This document shows, one piece after another, positions 1 through 7,763 of a stretch of 18,382 bases of DNA. Each line of letters starts with the position of its first letter. Within the stretch, counting starts at the first letter, position 1. The notes under the pieces are model-generated. The model had not been told where the DNA came from, made no database searches, and was given only the letters and a program-made list of their open reading frames with translations. Both the position numbers and the translations under genes were made by a program. Origin of the DNA: JAZLIL01 sp045617405 (lineage in GTDB: Bacteria > Bacillota > Clostridia > Lachnospirales > Lachnospiraceae); NCBI GenBank assembly GCA_045617405.1, contig JAZLIL010000176.1:1-18382 (forward strand), given 5' to 3'.

Positions 1-2
1 AG

Positions 3-446
3 GAGCTTTCCGAAAACTTTGACTGTGAACCGGTTGAGTGCGTGTTTACACCTTCAAAGAAGGGTGAGATAGCAATGATACTCGAAGGCAGATGGTACCG
101 TCTTCTTGCAAAGGAGCATCTTCTTGCAATAGAAGATCCGGTAAAGAGGCTTGATGTATCACTGCTTCAGGACTATGTTCTTGATCCGATTCTTGCGATA
201 AAGGATCCGAGAACCGACAAGCGTGTTGAATTTGTCGGAGGAATCCGAGGGCTCGGAGAGCTTGAGAAGCGTGTAAGCGAGGATATGGTGCTTGGCTTTG
301 GAATGTTTCCCACATCGCTTGATGAACTTTTCAGCGTCGCAGATGCCGGGAGACTTATGCCGCCGAAGTCAACATGGTTTGAACCTAAGCCCAGAAGCGG
401 ATTGTTCATCCATGACATAGGCACCAGATTTGACAATGCAGAATGA
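3..446 (+). CDS. DUF1015 family protein, C-terminal part (5' end outside window)
   Basis: The reading frame is open from the left edge and ends at TGA 444-446, giving 147 visible codons. The GTG at 42 is an internal codon, not a start, because the frame continues upstream of it. The C-terminus has the stretch MPPKSTWFEPKPRSGLFIHD, which I recognise as the conserved end of the DUF1015 family, proteins of roughly 400 residues; about two thirds therefore lies outside the window. The biochemical role of the family is not established, and in clostridial genomes it is often found near serine-biosynthesis genes, which cannot be checked here. The stop lies just before the ribosome site of the next gene (448-453), so the two are probably co-transcribed. 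Family assignment is fairly secure; function is unknown. Confidence 0.8.
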   Translation, partial: ELSENFDCEPVECVFTPSKKGEIAMILEGRWYRLLAKEHLLAIEDPVKRLDVSLLQDYVLDPILAIKDPRTDKRVEFVGGIRGLGELEKRVSEDMVLGFGMFPTSLDELFSVADAGRLMPPKSTWFEPKPRSGLFIHDIGTRFDNAE

Positions 447-459
447 CAGGAGGATTGCT

Positions 460-975
460 ATGAAGAAGGAATGCGGAATCTGTAAGGCGTTTAGGTTTCT
501 GACAGGACTTGCCGTCTTTGCGGCCGGTGCTTTTGCACTCGTTAAGCTGTTTCAGAAGAAGGGTAAGGCAATCGAGGCAGGAAATGACAGAAGAAGCATC
601 AAGGAGTATTTCGGTCTGTGCACCTCAAAGGAGATTACATGCTCCGGGGATGAGGTATTTGCAGGAATGACGGTTACTTCAATCATGAGTGCTGCGAACG
701 TTGATATCAGTGGGGCGCAGCTTAAGGATGACAGCTTCATCAATCTGCGCAACTATTTCGGCTATGTTACGATTAAGGTTCCGAATGGGGTCAACGTCAA
801 GCTTGACGGATGGTTCCAGCAGTCAAAGGTTAAGAACGAGTCATCGTGCAATCTTGAGTGTGCTCCGGTTGTATACGTTGCAGTCTACAGCTTCTTCGGG
901 TGCATTAATGTTGTGACGGCCGATTGTTCCTGTGCCCCTAAGGAGCTTGAGGATGAGGACATTTTTGCGGAATAA
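460..975 (+). CDS. Small membrane-anchored protein with LiaF-like C-terminal region
   Basis: 172 residues starting at ATG 460. This start is chosen because a perfect AGGAGG (448-453) lies 6 bases upstream; an upstream TTG at 430 has no such site and overlaps the previous gene. Residues about 13-31 form one hydrophobic segment after a short basic, cysteine-containing N-terminus, suggesting a membrane anchor. Residues about 50-160 alternate short beta-like stretches, including FGYVTIKVPNGVNVKLDG and VYVAVYSFFGCINVV, which resemble the C-terminal region of LiaF/YvqF-type proteins (cell-wall-antibiotic response, DUF2154-like). The C-terminus is acidic. LiaF proteins act with a LiaRS two-component system, but no such genes are visible here, so a role in envelope stress is only a suggestion. 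It is rich in cysteine, with seven of its nine cysteines after the membrane segment. Confidence 0.72.
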   Translation: MKKECGICKAFRFLTGLAVFAAGAFALVKLFQKKGKAIEAGNDRRSIKEYFGLCTSKEITCSGDEVFAGMTVTSIMSAANVDISGAQLKDDSFINLRNYFGYVTIKVPNGVNVKLDGWFQQSKVKNESSCNLECAPVVYVAVYSFFGCINVVTADCSCAPKELEDEDIFAE

Positions 976-978
976 CTC

Positions 979-2544
979 ATGGAAATAAACGAACTCTATA
1001 ACATAATACAGGCGTATTCGGGTGAAGAAGGCACTGTTTCCGCGGCTTCGCTGAAGGAGGCGCTTTCTTTGCTTCGTGACTCTCTTCGCGAAAAGCTTCC
1101 GAAGAAGGAGCTGACTGCACTGAAGGCTTCGCTTAGTGGCAATGCACTGCCTCTTTCAGGCCTTTTGTCACATGATGATCCGGGGATAAGAAAGCTTGCG
1201 GCTGTTGTCATGGGAGAGCTTTCCCTTGATATTTTCGCTAAATCGCTTGTTTTGGCGCTTCACAGTGAAGAAAAAATCTATCTGAGAGAGTCTTATCTTA
1301 AGGCTCTTTCTTCAATGAATTACAGGCCTTTTATATCAGAGCTTAAAGAGAGGCTTTCCCTGATAAGAGAGTCCCTCACGGCTTCGGGGGATGAGGCGCG
1401 AAATCTGATTGATGAGTATCACGCGGTTGACGATCTTGTTGTTTCGGAAGAAGGATGGGAGCTGCACAGCTTTGTACCTTCAGGACAGTACGAGATGGTT
1501 CTTACCTCTGACAGAAGCCTGATTGAGCTTCTTGAAGAGGAGCTTGCCGGGATTCCGAAGAAAAGGCACCCCGGAGGGCTTGCGGTTAAGACCGACAGAT
1601 TTGACAAAGTATTTTGCTGCAGACTCTATAAGGAGCTTCTCTTCATTATTCCCGGTGTTTCGGTGCTTTCGCCGGATCCTTCTGAGGCGTCAAAAGCACT
1701 TCTTGATGCCGGCATCGTATCGTTTATTGAAAAGATGCATGATATTCCGGGACCGTTCTATTTCAGGGTTGAGCTTCGCAAAGAAGAAGAGAAAGCGGCT
1801 GCTGCTTTTGAAAAGAAGCTTGCCTTCGAGCTTGAAAGAAGGAGTGGACTGTTACTTGTAAACTCCACAAGTCATTACGAAATGGAAATCCGCCTTATTA
1901 AGGACAGAGAGGGAAGATACAATCCGCTTCTTAAACTCTTTACCCGGGATGACAGGCGTTTTTCATACAGAAAGGAGAGTGTTTCGGCAAGTATGCAGCC
2001 CTGGCAGGGTGCGCTGATGGTGGCAGCGGCAAGAGAGCATCTGAGGCCAAATGCGCGCGTGCTTGATCCGTTCTGCGGGGTCGGGACTCTTCTCTTTGAG
2101 AGAAATATTATCATGAAGACACCTTCGCTTACGGGTGTAGATATTTTTGGCGATGCAATAGACAAATCAAAAAGGAATCTGAAGGCGTTTGAGCAGATGA
2201 CAGGTGAAGATACGGGGAGAAGGTACACCTTCATTACTTCGGATTTTGAAGATTATGAGAGTAACACCGGGTTTGACGAGATTATTACAGATTTACCCTT
2301 CGTAACGGGAAAACGCACAATTGGGGAGATTGACAGTCTCTATCAGAAGTTTTTGAAAAGGGCTGATGCAATGCTTCGTCAGGGAGGCGTAATCCTGATG
2401 TTCACGCGCCATGCGGAGCTTATTGACAGGCACCTTGACAGGCAGAATTATGTGGTTTTGAAAAAGCACAGATTGTCCGGTAACGATGCGCCGTGGCTGT
2501 ATTTTGCGGAAAAGAGACAGAATAAGGCCCGAAGGCAGATATAA
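979..2544 (+). CDS. THUMP/UPF0020-type RNA methyltransferase with HEAT-like N-terminal extension
   Basis: 521 residues. The C-terminal part (about 325-521) is a class I SAM-dependent methyltransferase of the UPF0020/Trm14-TrmN type. Motif I is DPFCGVGTLLFER (from residue 363), an acidic GVDIF follows, and the catalytic motif IV is TDLPF (438-441 is DLPF) rather than NPPY, as in some THUMP-domain guanine-N2 tRNA methyltransferases. Residues about 170-320 look like the THUMP and linker region that binds RNA. The first 160 residues are helical; about 60-125 (beginning SHDDPGIRKLAAVVMGEL) resembles HEAT repeats, an unusual addition. The likely reaction is N2-methylation of a guanosine in tRNA or rRNA, but the exact target is not determinable. 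The ATG lies 3 bases after the previous stop with only a weak ribosome site, suggesting translational coupling. Confidence 0.8.
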   Translation: MEINELYNIIQAYSGEEGTVSAASLKEALSLLRDSLREKLPKKELTALKASLSGNALPLSGLLSHDDPGIRKLAAVVMGELSLDIFAKSLVLALHSEEKIYLRESYLKALSSMNYRPFISELKERLSLIRESLTASGDEARNLIDEYHAVDDLVVSEEGWELHSFVPSGQYEMVLTSDRSLIELLEEELAGIPKKRHPGGLAVKTDRFDKVFCCRLYKELLFIIPGVSVLSPDPSEASKALLDAGIVSFIEKMHDIPGPFYFRVELRKEEEKAAAAFEKKLAFELERRSGLLLVNSTSHYEMEIRLIKDREGRYNPLLKLFTRDDRRFSYRKESVSASMQPWQGALMVAAAREHLRPNARVLDPFCGVGTLLFERNIIMKTPSLTGVDIFGDAIDKSKRNLKAFEQMTGEDTGRRYTFITSDFEDYESNTGFDEIITDLPFVTGKRTIGEIDSLYQKFLKRADAMLRQGGVILMFTRHAELIDRHLDRQNYVVLKKHRLSGNDAPWLYFAEKRQNKARRQI

Positions 2545-2565
2545 TCAGTGTAACGGGGGCAAAAC

Positions 2566-2754
2566 ATGAAGGAGAAAAGCGCAGACAGTTCGGGAAAATC
2601 AAAAAAGACATTTATCAGGGTGATTCTTTATGCATCTTTGATTCTTTTATGCGTTCTTGTCTTTCTTTACTACAAGCGCCAGTCGGAGGAAAAGGAGCCT
2701 GTTGTTTCAAAACGTGAGCAGTATCAGTACGTGATGCAGCATAAGGATGACTGA
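2566..2754 (+). CDS. 62-residue single-pass membrane protein, unknown function
   Basis: A short gene 21 bases after the methyltransferase stop, with a GGGGG ribosome site (2555-2559) 6 bases before the ATG. It has a basic, serine- and lysine-rich N-terminus (residues 1-16), one strong hydrophobic segment (about 17-36, VILYASLILLCVLVFLYY), then a charged tail rich in Glu, Lys and Gln. The positive-inside pattern predicts an N-in, C-out single-pass protein or an uncleaved signal anchor. I do not recognise a family. Composition, spacing and a good ribosome site support a real gene and the last member of the cluster before argG. No terminator is seen between it and the argG promoter. Confidence 0.6.
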   Translation: MKEKSADSSGKSKKTFIRVILYASLILLCVLVFLYYKRQSEEKEPVVSKREQYQYVMQHKDD

Positions 2755-2781
2755 TGATAATAAGAAAAGTCGAAATCACTA

Positions 2782-2810
2782 TTGACATCCGTTTGGACAC
2801 GATGTATATT
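2782..2810 (+). promoter_or_regulatory. Sigma-A promoter of argG
   Basis: TTGACA at 2782-2787 and TATATT at 2805-2810 are separated by exactly 17 bases. The predicted start is near 2817, leaving a leader of about 75 bases before the argG ATG. This gives argG its own transcription unit. Confidence 0.85.
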
Positions 2811-2820
2811 TATAAAAGTT

Positions 2821-2867
2821 TTGATGCATATTCATACAAAGTTGCAAATTTAATGAATAATTATCAA
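2821..2867 (+). promoter_or_regulatory. Two ARG-box-like sites in the argG leader
   Basis: TTGATGCATATTCA (2821-2834) matches 10 of 14 positions, and TGAATAATTATCAA (2854-2867) matches 12 of 14, of the ArgR consensus TGAATWWWWATTCA. They are 33 bp apart (start to start), about three helical turns, just downstream of the promoter. Arginine-dependent repression of argG by ArgR is well known in other bacteria, and an argR gene is present at 12400 in this window. Binding here is inferred. Confidence 0.5.
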
Positions 2868-2890
2868 TGCCATATAAGGAGGTTTTTATC

Positions 2891-4117
2891 ATGAAGGAAA
2901 AGGTTATTCTTGCATATTCAGGCGGTCTTGATACTACAGCTATCATCCCTTGGCTTAAGGAAAATTATGATTACGATGTAGTCTGCTGCTGCATCGATGT
3001 CGGACAGGAGAGCGAGCTTGACGGACTTGAGGAGAGAGCAAAGCTTTCGGGTGCTGAGAAGCTTTATATCGAGCATCTTACAGAAGAGTTTGTTGACGAT
3101 TACATCATGCCCTGCGTGATGGCAGGTGCAGTTTATGAGCACAAGTATCTTCTCGGAACATCAATGGCGCGTCCGCTTATCGCTAAGAGGCTTGTCGAGA
3201 TCGCACGTATTGAAGGTGCTACGGCAATCTGCCATGGAGCAACCGGTAAGGGAAACGATCAGGTTCGTTTCGAACTCGGTATTAAGGCGCTTGCACCTGA
3301 CATCAAGATTATCGCTCCCTGGAGATGTAACGAGACATGGGGAATGTCTTCACGTGAAGAGGAGATCGAGTACTGCCACAAGCACGGCATTAACCTTCCC
3401 TTCTCAGCAGACAACAGCTACAGCCGTGACCGCAACCTCTGGCACATCAGCCATGAAGGTCTTGAGCTCGAGGATCCCAAGAATGCACCCAACTACGATC
3501 ACCTTCTTGTTCTTGGCGTTTCACCCGAGAAGGCTCCCGATGAGGGCGAGACAATCTCACTCACATTTGAGAAGGGCGTTCCCGTAGCACTTGACGGGGA
3601 AAAGATGAGTGCAACCGAAATCATAAAGAAGCTCAACAAGCTTGGCGGAAAGCACGGAATCGGGATTGTTGACATCGTCGAGAACCGTGTTGTCGGAATG
3701 AAATCACGTGGTGTTTACGAGACACCGGGCGGAACAATCCTTATGGAGGCTCATGATGCACTTGAGGAACTCATCCTCGACCGTGCTACAATGACATGCA
3801 AGAAGGAAATCGGAAATAAGTTCGCAGATGTTGTTTACGAAGGCAAGTGGTTTACACCTCTGCGCGAGGCACTTCAGGCATTTGTAGAGTCAACACAGCA
3901 GAATGTTACCGGTGAAGTTAAGCTTAAGCTCTATAAGGGCAACATCATCAAGCAGGGAACAACATCACCTTATTCTCTCTACAGCGAGAGCCTTGCAAGC
4001 TTCACAACAGGCGAGCTTTACGATCATCACGATGCAGAAGGCTTTATCAATCTCTTCGGACTTTCACTTAAGGTTCGTGCAATGAAGCAGGCAGAGCTTG
4101 ACAAGCTTAATAAATAA
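2891..4117 (+). CDS. argG: Argininosuccinate synthase
   Basis: 408 residues, the usual length. The enzyme joins citrulline and aspartate using ATP to make argininosuccinate, the penultimate step of arginine synthesis, in the cytoplasm. The start at 2891 is set by TAAGGAGG (2875-2882) 8 bases upstream; an in-frame ATG at 2867 lies before that site and is rejected. The ATP-binding loop AYSGGLDTT is at residues 8-16, followed by the family stretches ATGKGNDQVRFEL and YSRDRNLWHISHEG, all well conserved. It has its own promoter, ARG-box-like sites and terminator. argH is not adjacent in this window, so the last step must be encoded elsewhere. Confidence 0.97.
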   Translation: MKEKVILAYSGGLDTTAIIPWLKENYDYDVVCCCIDVGQESELDGLEERAKLSGAEKLYIEHLTEEFVDDYIMPCVMAGAVYEHKYLLGTSMARPLIAKRLVEIARIEGATAICHGATGKGNDQVRFELGIKALAPDIKIIAPWRCNETWGMSSREEEIEYCHKHGINLPFSADNSYSRDRNLWHISHEGLELEDPKNAPNYDHLLVLGVSPEKAPDEGETISLTFEKGVPVALDGEKMSATEIIKKLNKLGGKHGIGIVDIVENRVVGMKSRGVYETPGGTILMEAHDALEELILDRATMTCKKEIGNKFADVVYEGKWFTPLREALQAFVESTQQNVTGEVKLKLYKGNIIKQGTTSPYSLYSESLASFTTGELYDHHDAEGFINLFGLSLKVRAMKQAELDKLNK

Positions 4118-4142
4118 CATCGGAAGTATATGATTTTTGCGG

Positions 4143-4175
4143 CAGCCGGCACTTACGTGCCGGCTGTTTTCTGTT
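4143..4175 (+). terminator. Intrinsic terminator after argG
   Basis: A perfect 10-bp stem, CAGCCGGCAC (4143-4152) with GTGCCGGCTG (4157-4166), has a TTAC loop and is followed by TTTTCTGTT. It lies 25 bases after the argG stop and separates argG from the GntR/ABC unit. Confidence 0.9.
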
Positions 4176-4241
4176 AAAAAAACGTTGTTAAGAGACACTA
4201 TGTAAGGATGCGAAGTTATCCGTAATTGTTTCATATTCCTG

Positions 4242-4270
4242 TTGACAAAAAGGATATTGGATGATAATAT
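4242..4270 (+). promoter_or_regulatory. Sigma-A promoter of the GntR-ABC transporter operon
   Basis: TTGACA (4242-4247), a 17-base spacer and TATAAT-like TAATAT (4265-4270). The predicted start is near 4277, inside the inverted repeat described next. Leader to the GntR ATG is about 64 bases. Confidence 0.88.
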
Positions 4271-4272
4271 AC

Positions 4273-4301
4273 TAACTGTATCAACAAGGGCAATACAGTT
4301 A
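4273..4301 (+). promoter_or_regulatory. Inverted-repeat operator, probable site of the GntR/YtrA-type repressor
   Basis: TAACTGTAT (4273-4281) and ATACAGTTA (4293-4301) are perfect inverted copies separated by 11 bases, centred at 4287. The left arm begins 2 bases after the -10 box and covers the predicted transcription start. The first gene downstream encodes a GntR/YtrA-type repressor, and such regulators commonly repress their own operon from a palindrome over the start site. The link between this protein and this site is inference. Confidence 0.75.
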
Positions 4302-4340
4302 ATACAGAACCAAACAGTAATCAAGAAGGAGCGGCGAAGC

Positions 4341-4715
4341 ATGATAAGCTTGAATTTCAGAGATTCGAGACCGATTTATGAGCAGGTCATGGATGGATTT
4401 AGAAAGCTGATCGTTTCCGGCGCGCTCAAAACCGACGACAAGCTGCCTTCAGTCAGGGAACTTGCATCAGCGCATGCAATTAATCCCAACACAATCCAGA
4501 GAGCTTACCGGGAGCTTGAAGCAGAGGGCTTCATTTATTCGATAGCCGGAAAAGGTTCGTTTGTTGCGCAGTACGAGGACATCAGCCAGAAGAGGAAGGA
4601 GGAGCTGATGGGAACCTTCTGCGAGACGGCAAGAGAGCTTGCGTTTTTGGGCATAGGCAGAAACGAGCTTATTGAGAAGCTCGATAAGAGCCTGCAGGGA
4701 ACCGGTCAGGTGTAA
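4341..4715 (+). CDS. GntR-family transcriptional regulator, YtrA subfamily
   Basis: 124 residues. The N-terminal winged helix-turn-helix (about 10-76) is typical: PIYEQVMDGFRKLI, then LPSVRELASAHAINPNTIQR as the recognition region and a wing ending GKGSFV. The remaining 48 residues are too short for a FadR- or HutC-type effector domain, which fits the small YtrA subfamily that controls neighbouring ABC transporters in response to envelope stress or antibiotics. The ATG at 4341 is chosen because AAGGAG (4326-4331) lies 9 bases upstream; the upstream in-frame TTG at 4242 is the promoter's -35 box and cannot be transcribed from this promoter. It is followed 101 bases later by the transporter genes. 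The effector is unknown. Confidence 0.92.
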   Translation: MISLNFRDSRPIYEQVMDGFRKLIVSGALKTDDKLPSVRELASAHAINPNTIQRAYRELEAEGFIYSIAGKGSFVAQYEDISQKRKEELMGTFCETARELAFLGIGRNELIEKLDKSLQGTGQV

Positions 4716-4738
4716 CACGAAAGCAAATCGGTGAATGT

Positions 4739-4767
4739 GAATTCGGTACAATGAATTCGACTACAAT
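4739..4767 (+). repeat. Tandem near-copy repeat between the regulator and ATPase genes
   Basis: GAATTCGGTACAAT (4739-4752) is followed immediately by GAATTCGACTACAAT (4753-4767). The copies share GAATTCG and TACAAT and differ in the bases between. The unit ends in TACAAT, a fair -10 element, so it might be a weak internal promoter or a binding site. No function is shown. Confidence 0.45.
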
Positions 4768-4816
4768 TGTTTGAGATTAAAAGCAGCCTCAAAGAGAGAC
4801 TGCAGGAAGGAAAACT

Positions 4817-5716
4817 ATGATAAAGGTGAGTAATCTCGTTAAGGATTTCGAAGGGTTCAGAGCACTCGACGAATGCAGCCTTAACGTTGAAAAGGGTTCT
4901 GTCTACGGACTTGTGGGACCGAACGGTGCGGGGAAGTCAACCCTGATCCGCCATCTTGTCGGTGTCTACAGACAGACTTCAGGCGAAATCATGATCGATG
5001 GTCAGTCTGTTTATGAAAATGAGGATATTAAGAGGAGAATCGGCTATATTCCCGATGACCAGTTCTATTTCCCAGCTTCCAATGTTTACGATATGATGAA
5101 GTTCTATCGAAGCATGTATCGTGATTTTGATATGGATAAATTTGAAAAGCTTAAGGAGGTCTTTTCGGAGATCGACCCTAAGCGAAACATCAGACGCTAC
5201 TCAAAGGGTATGCAGAAGCAGGCAGCCATCTGGCTGATGATCTGCTGCAGACCGGATGTCATTATTCTTGATGAGCCTGTCGACGGACTTGATCCCGTTA
5301 TGAGGAGAAGAGTCTGGAGTATCATCATGGCAGATGTAGCGGAGAGAGAGACAACTGTTCTCATCTCGTCACACAATCTTCGTGAGCTTGAGGATGTCTG
5401 CGACTATGTCGGGATTTTAAGCCACGGAAAGATGCTGCTTGAAAGGTCGCTTTCCGATCTTCAGGGCAACATCTCCAAGCTTCAGCTTGCCTTCTCGGGC
5501 GATGTTCCTGAGTTCGGCGGCGAGCTGAATGTCCTCCACAAGGCGGGAACAGGGCGTATCGTTACCCTGATTGTCAGACACAGTTCCGATGACGCACTTG
5601 AACTTGCCGCAGCCTATTGTCCTGCGGTGGTTGACTGCGTTCCGCTTACGTTAGAGGAAATCTTTATCTACGAGATGGGAGGTGAGGATTATGCAGTTAA
5701 AGAAATCCTGCTTTAA
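4817..5716 (+). CDS. ABC transporter ATP-binding protein (YtrB-like)
   Basis: 299 residues with all motifs of an ABC ATPase: Walker A GPNGAGKST (34-42), signature YSKGMQ (128-133, a variant of LSGGQ), Walker B VIILDE (148-153), D-loop GLD (157-159) and switch histidine in SSHNL (H186). The roughly 90 residues after the ATPase core form a small C-terminal region of unknown role. It powers the permease encoded next; the pair is probably an exporter or a stress-linked transporter of the YtrBC type. An AGGAAGG ribosome site precedes the ATG. The 3' end overlaps the permease gene by 26 bases, indicating coupled translation. The substrate cannot be told from sequence. Confidence 0.93.
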   Translation: MIKVSNLVKDFEGFRALDECSLNVEKGSVYGLVGPNGAGKSTLIRHLVGVYRQTSGEIMIDGQSVYENEDIKRRIGYIPDDQFYFPASNVYDMMKFYRSMYRDFDMDKFEKLKEVFSEIDPKRNIRRYSKGMQKQAAIWLMICCRPDVIILDEPVDGLDPVMRRRVWSIIMADVAERETTVLISSHNLRELEDVCDYVGILSHGKMLLERSLSDLQGNISKLQLAFSGDVPEFGGELNVLHKAGTGRIVTLIVRHSSDDALELAAAYCPAVVDCVPLTLEEIFIYEMGGEDYAVKEILL

Positions 5717-7760
5717 TAAGACCATTTTTCTGAAGAATATTAAGAGCTACTGGCCAATCTGGGCAATTTTCGTACTGATAGCATTTATCGCACTGCCTGT
5801 CGCATCGCTTATGAACGGTTCATTCTATACAGGTTCCGTTCCCGCGGATATCAGGGAGATAATGCAGTTTTACAATATTACCATCGGAACAGGTGTATCC
5901 GTGCTCTCGATGGGCTTTGCAGTCATCTGCGCCGCTGCTGTTTTCTCTTACCTTTCATCACACAGGAGCGCATCGTTTTTTCATTCGCTTCCCGTAAGCA
6001 GGGAGGGACTTTTCATCACGGCGTACCTTTCGGGCTATTCGTTCCTTGCAGTCCCGACAATTGCGGCAATCCTTCTTGATGTCGTTCTAATCGCCGTGAA
6101 GGGCGGAAATATTATTGTTCCCGCACTTATCGGAATGGGAATAAGCCTTTTGACGGAGTTCTTCTTCTATACCTTTGCGGTTCTTTGCATGATTATCTCC
6201 GGAAATGCCATAGGGGGCTTCATATTCTACGGCATTCTGAACGGTGTGTTTGCCTTTATGGTATTTGTAGCAGATGAGCTCGCGCAGTTCTTCTATTTCG
6301 GACAGCCCTACAGTGTCATAAGTCAGGAGCTTTCAAGCTGGCTCTGTCCTGTATACGGGCTTTCAAGAGTCAGGGCCGAGTACGTCTACAACATACCGGG
6401 CGACGTCAGAATCGGCTCGGTTGAGGTCGTCGGGCTTGAACTGAAGGACATGCATTTCCTCATTTACTATGCAGCGATAGCCGTTATATTCCTTGCAATC
6501 TCGTTCGTTGAGTACAGGAGGAAACACACAGAGAGTGTCGGTGAGGTTATCACGGTAAAGTGGATCAAGCCGTTTTTCAAATGGGGCTTTACTACCTGCT
6601 TCATGCTTCTTTTTACAATGCTCTTCTACAGCATCTTTTTCTCGGGAAACAGGGACGCCGAGTGGTATGTGGTCATATCGTCCGTTATATTCAGCATCAT
6701 CGGATACATCTTTGCCGAGATGATTACAAGAAAGAGCTTTAAGGTTTTTAAATCGCTCCGTCCGACAGCGCTTATCTACATTTTCCTTTCAGTAGTTGTC
6801 ATCCTTACAATGAAATTTGACCTTACAGGTTTTGAAAAGAGAATGCCGGCGTCGGCAGACGAAGTGAAAAGTGTAAATCTCAGCCTTGAGGGTGAGATGG
6901 TGATTGATAATCCCGCAATAATAAACGAGATTATCAGTATTCACAAAGATATTGTTTCGGACAAGGATTACATTGAGAACGAAGTTCGGCGGATATATGA
7001 ACGTCAGGCTGACTACTATGAAGAGAGCGACCGTTTCTATTACGATTATGCCTATGAGGGCGATCAGGGGATAGTGTGGGACGGCGCATCCATACAGAGC
7101 GATATGGATACTTACGTCGGCGCAAGGACTCAGAATGTCCGGATTGAATACAGACTGACTTCCGGAAAGACTCTTAAAAGACGCTACGATATCCCTCTCA
7201 GGACGGACAGAAACGATCCCGATTACATAAGAAAACTTAAGGATATCTACAATAATCCCGAATGCATCTATGATAGATGCTTCGGCGATGTCGATCCCGA
7301 TATTTTCGATATTAAATATGCCGACGTTCTTGTATATAACGAAAGCGGACTTGACAGAGATGTCGTATTAACAGACGGCGATGCGAGGGGACTTATTGAG
7401 GCCGTGAAAAAGGACATCGCTTCAGGAAACTTTAGCCGCGATCTGTTTGATGTCTACAAGGAAAGTGATACATTCTTTGCGGAGGTAATTAATCTGAACT
7501 TTATCGCGACGAAAGCGCAGTATGAAAACTGGGAGCTTGAACGAAACGGTACAGTGATTCCCGGAACGGTACCTTCCGGAAAACACTACGCAGGCTATGA
7601 CGATGACACGTATGAACTCTTCGCCGGTATCGTCTTTTCGAAGAACTGTGTAAATATCATAAGTTACCTGGAATCACACGGTGCTTTTGAAGGCGGGTAT
7701 TCACTCTATACCGAAAGAGAATACCGCAAGCTGCAGCAAAAATTTTATCCTTACAAATAA
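5691..7760 (+). CDS. ABC-2-type permease with large extracytoplasmic C-terminal domain (YtrC/DUF6449-like)
   Basis: 689 residues. The ATG at 5691 is chosen over an in-frame GTG at 5682, because GGGAGGTGA (5677-5685) is the ribosome site for 5691 and overlaps the GTG. About nine membrane segments can be read (near 21-43, 66-90, 108-137, 142-168, 172-198, 254-274, 296-318, 324-345, 358-375). Residues 91-106 contain HRSASFFHSLPVSREG, characteristic of permeases that pair with YtrA/YtrB-type genes. After the last segment, about 310 residues (380-689) have no membrane segment and are rich in Asp, Tyr and Glu. This resembles the extracellular region annotated as DUF6449 in related transporters, though I recall that name rather than having checked it. 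The tail may sense or bind a ligand outside the membrane. Confidence 0.85.
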   Translation: MQLKKSCFNKTIFLKNIKSYWPIWAIFVLIAFIALPVASLMNGSFYTGSVPADIREIMQFYNITIGTGVSVLSMGFAVICAAAVFSYLSSHRSASFFHSLPVSREGLFITAYLSGYSFLAVPTIAAILLDVVLIAVKGGNIIVPALIGMGISLLTEFFFYTFAVLCMIISGNAIGGFIFYGILNGVFAFMVFVADELAQFFYFGQPYSVISQELSSWLCPVYGLSRVRAEYVYNIPGDVRIGSVEVVGLELKDMHFLIYYAAIAVIFLAISFVEYRRKHTESVGEVITVKWIKPFFKWGFTTCFMLLFTMLFYSIFFSGNRDAEWYVVISSVIFSIIGYIFAEMITRKSFKVFKSLRPTALIYIFLSVVVILTMKFDLTGFEKRMPASADEVKSVNLSLEGEMVIDNPAIINEIISIHKDIVSDKDYIENEVRRIYERQADYYEESDRFYYDYAYEGDQGIVWDGASIQSDMDTYVGARTQNVRIEYRLTSGKTLKRRYDIPLRTDRNDPDYIRKLKDIYNNPECIYDRCFGDVDPDIFDIKYADVLVYNESGLDRDVVLTDGDARGLIEAVKKDIASGNFSRDLFDVYKESDTFFAEVINLNFIATKAQYENWELERNGTVIPGTVPSGKHYAGYDDDTYELFAGIVFSKNCVNIISYLESHGAFEGGYSLYTEREYRKLQQKFYPYK

Positions 7761-7763
7761 ACA

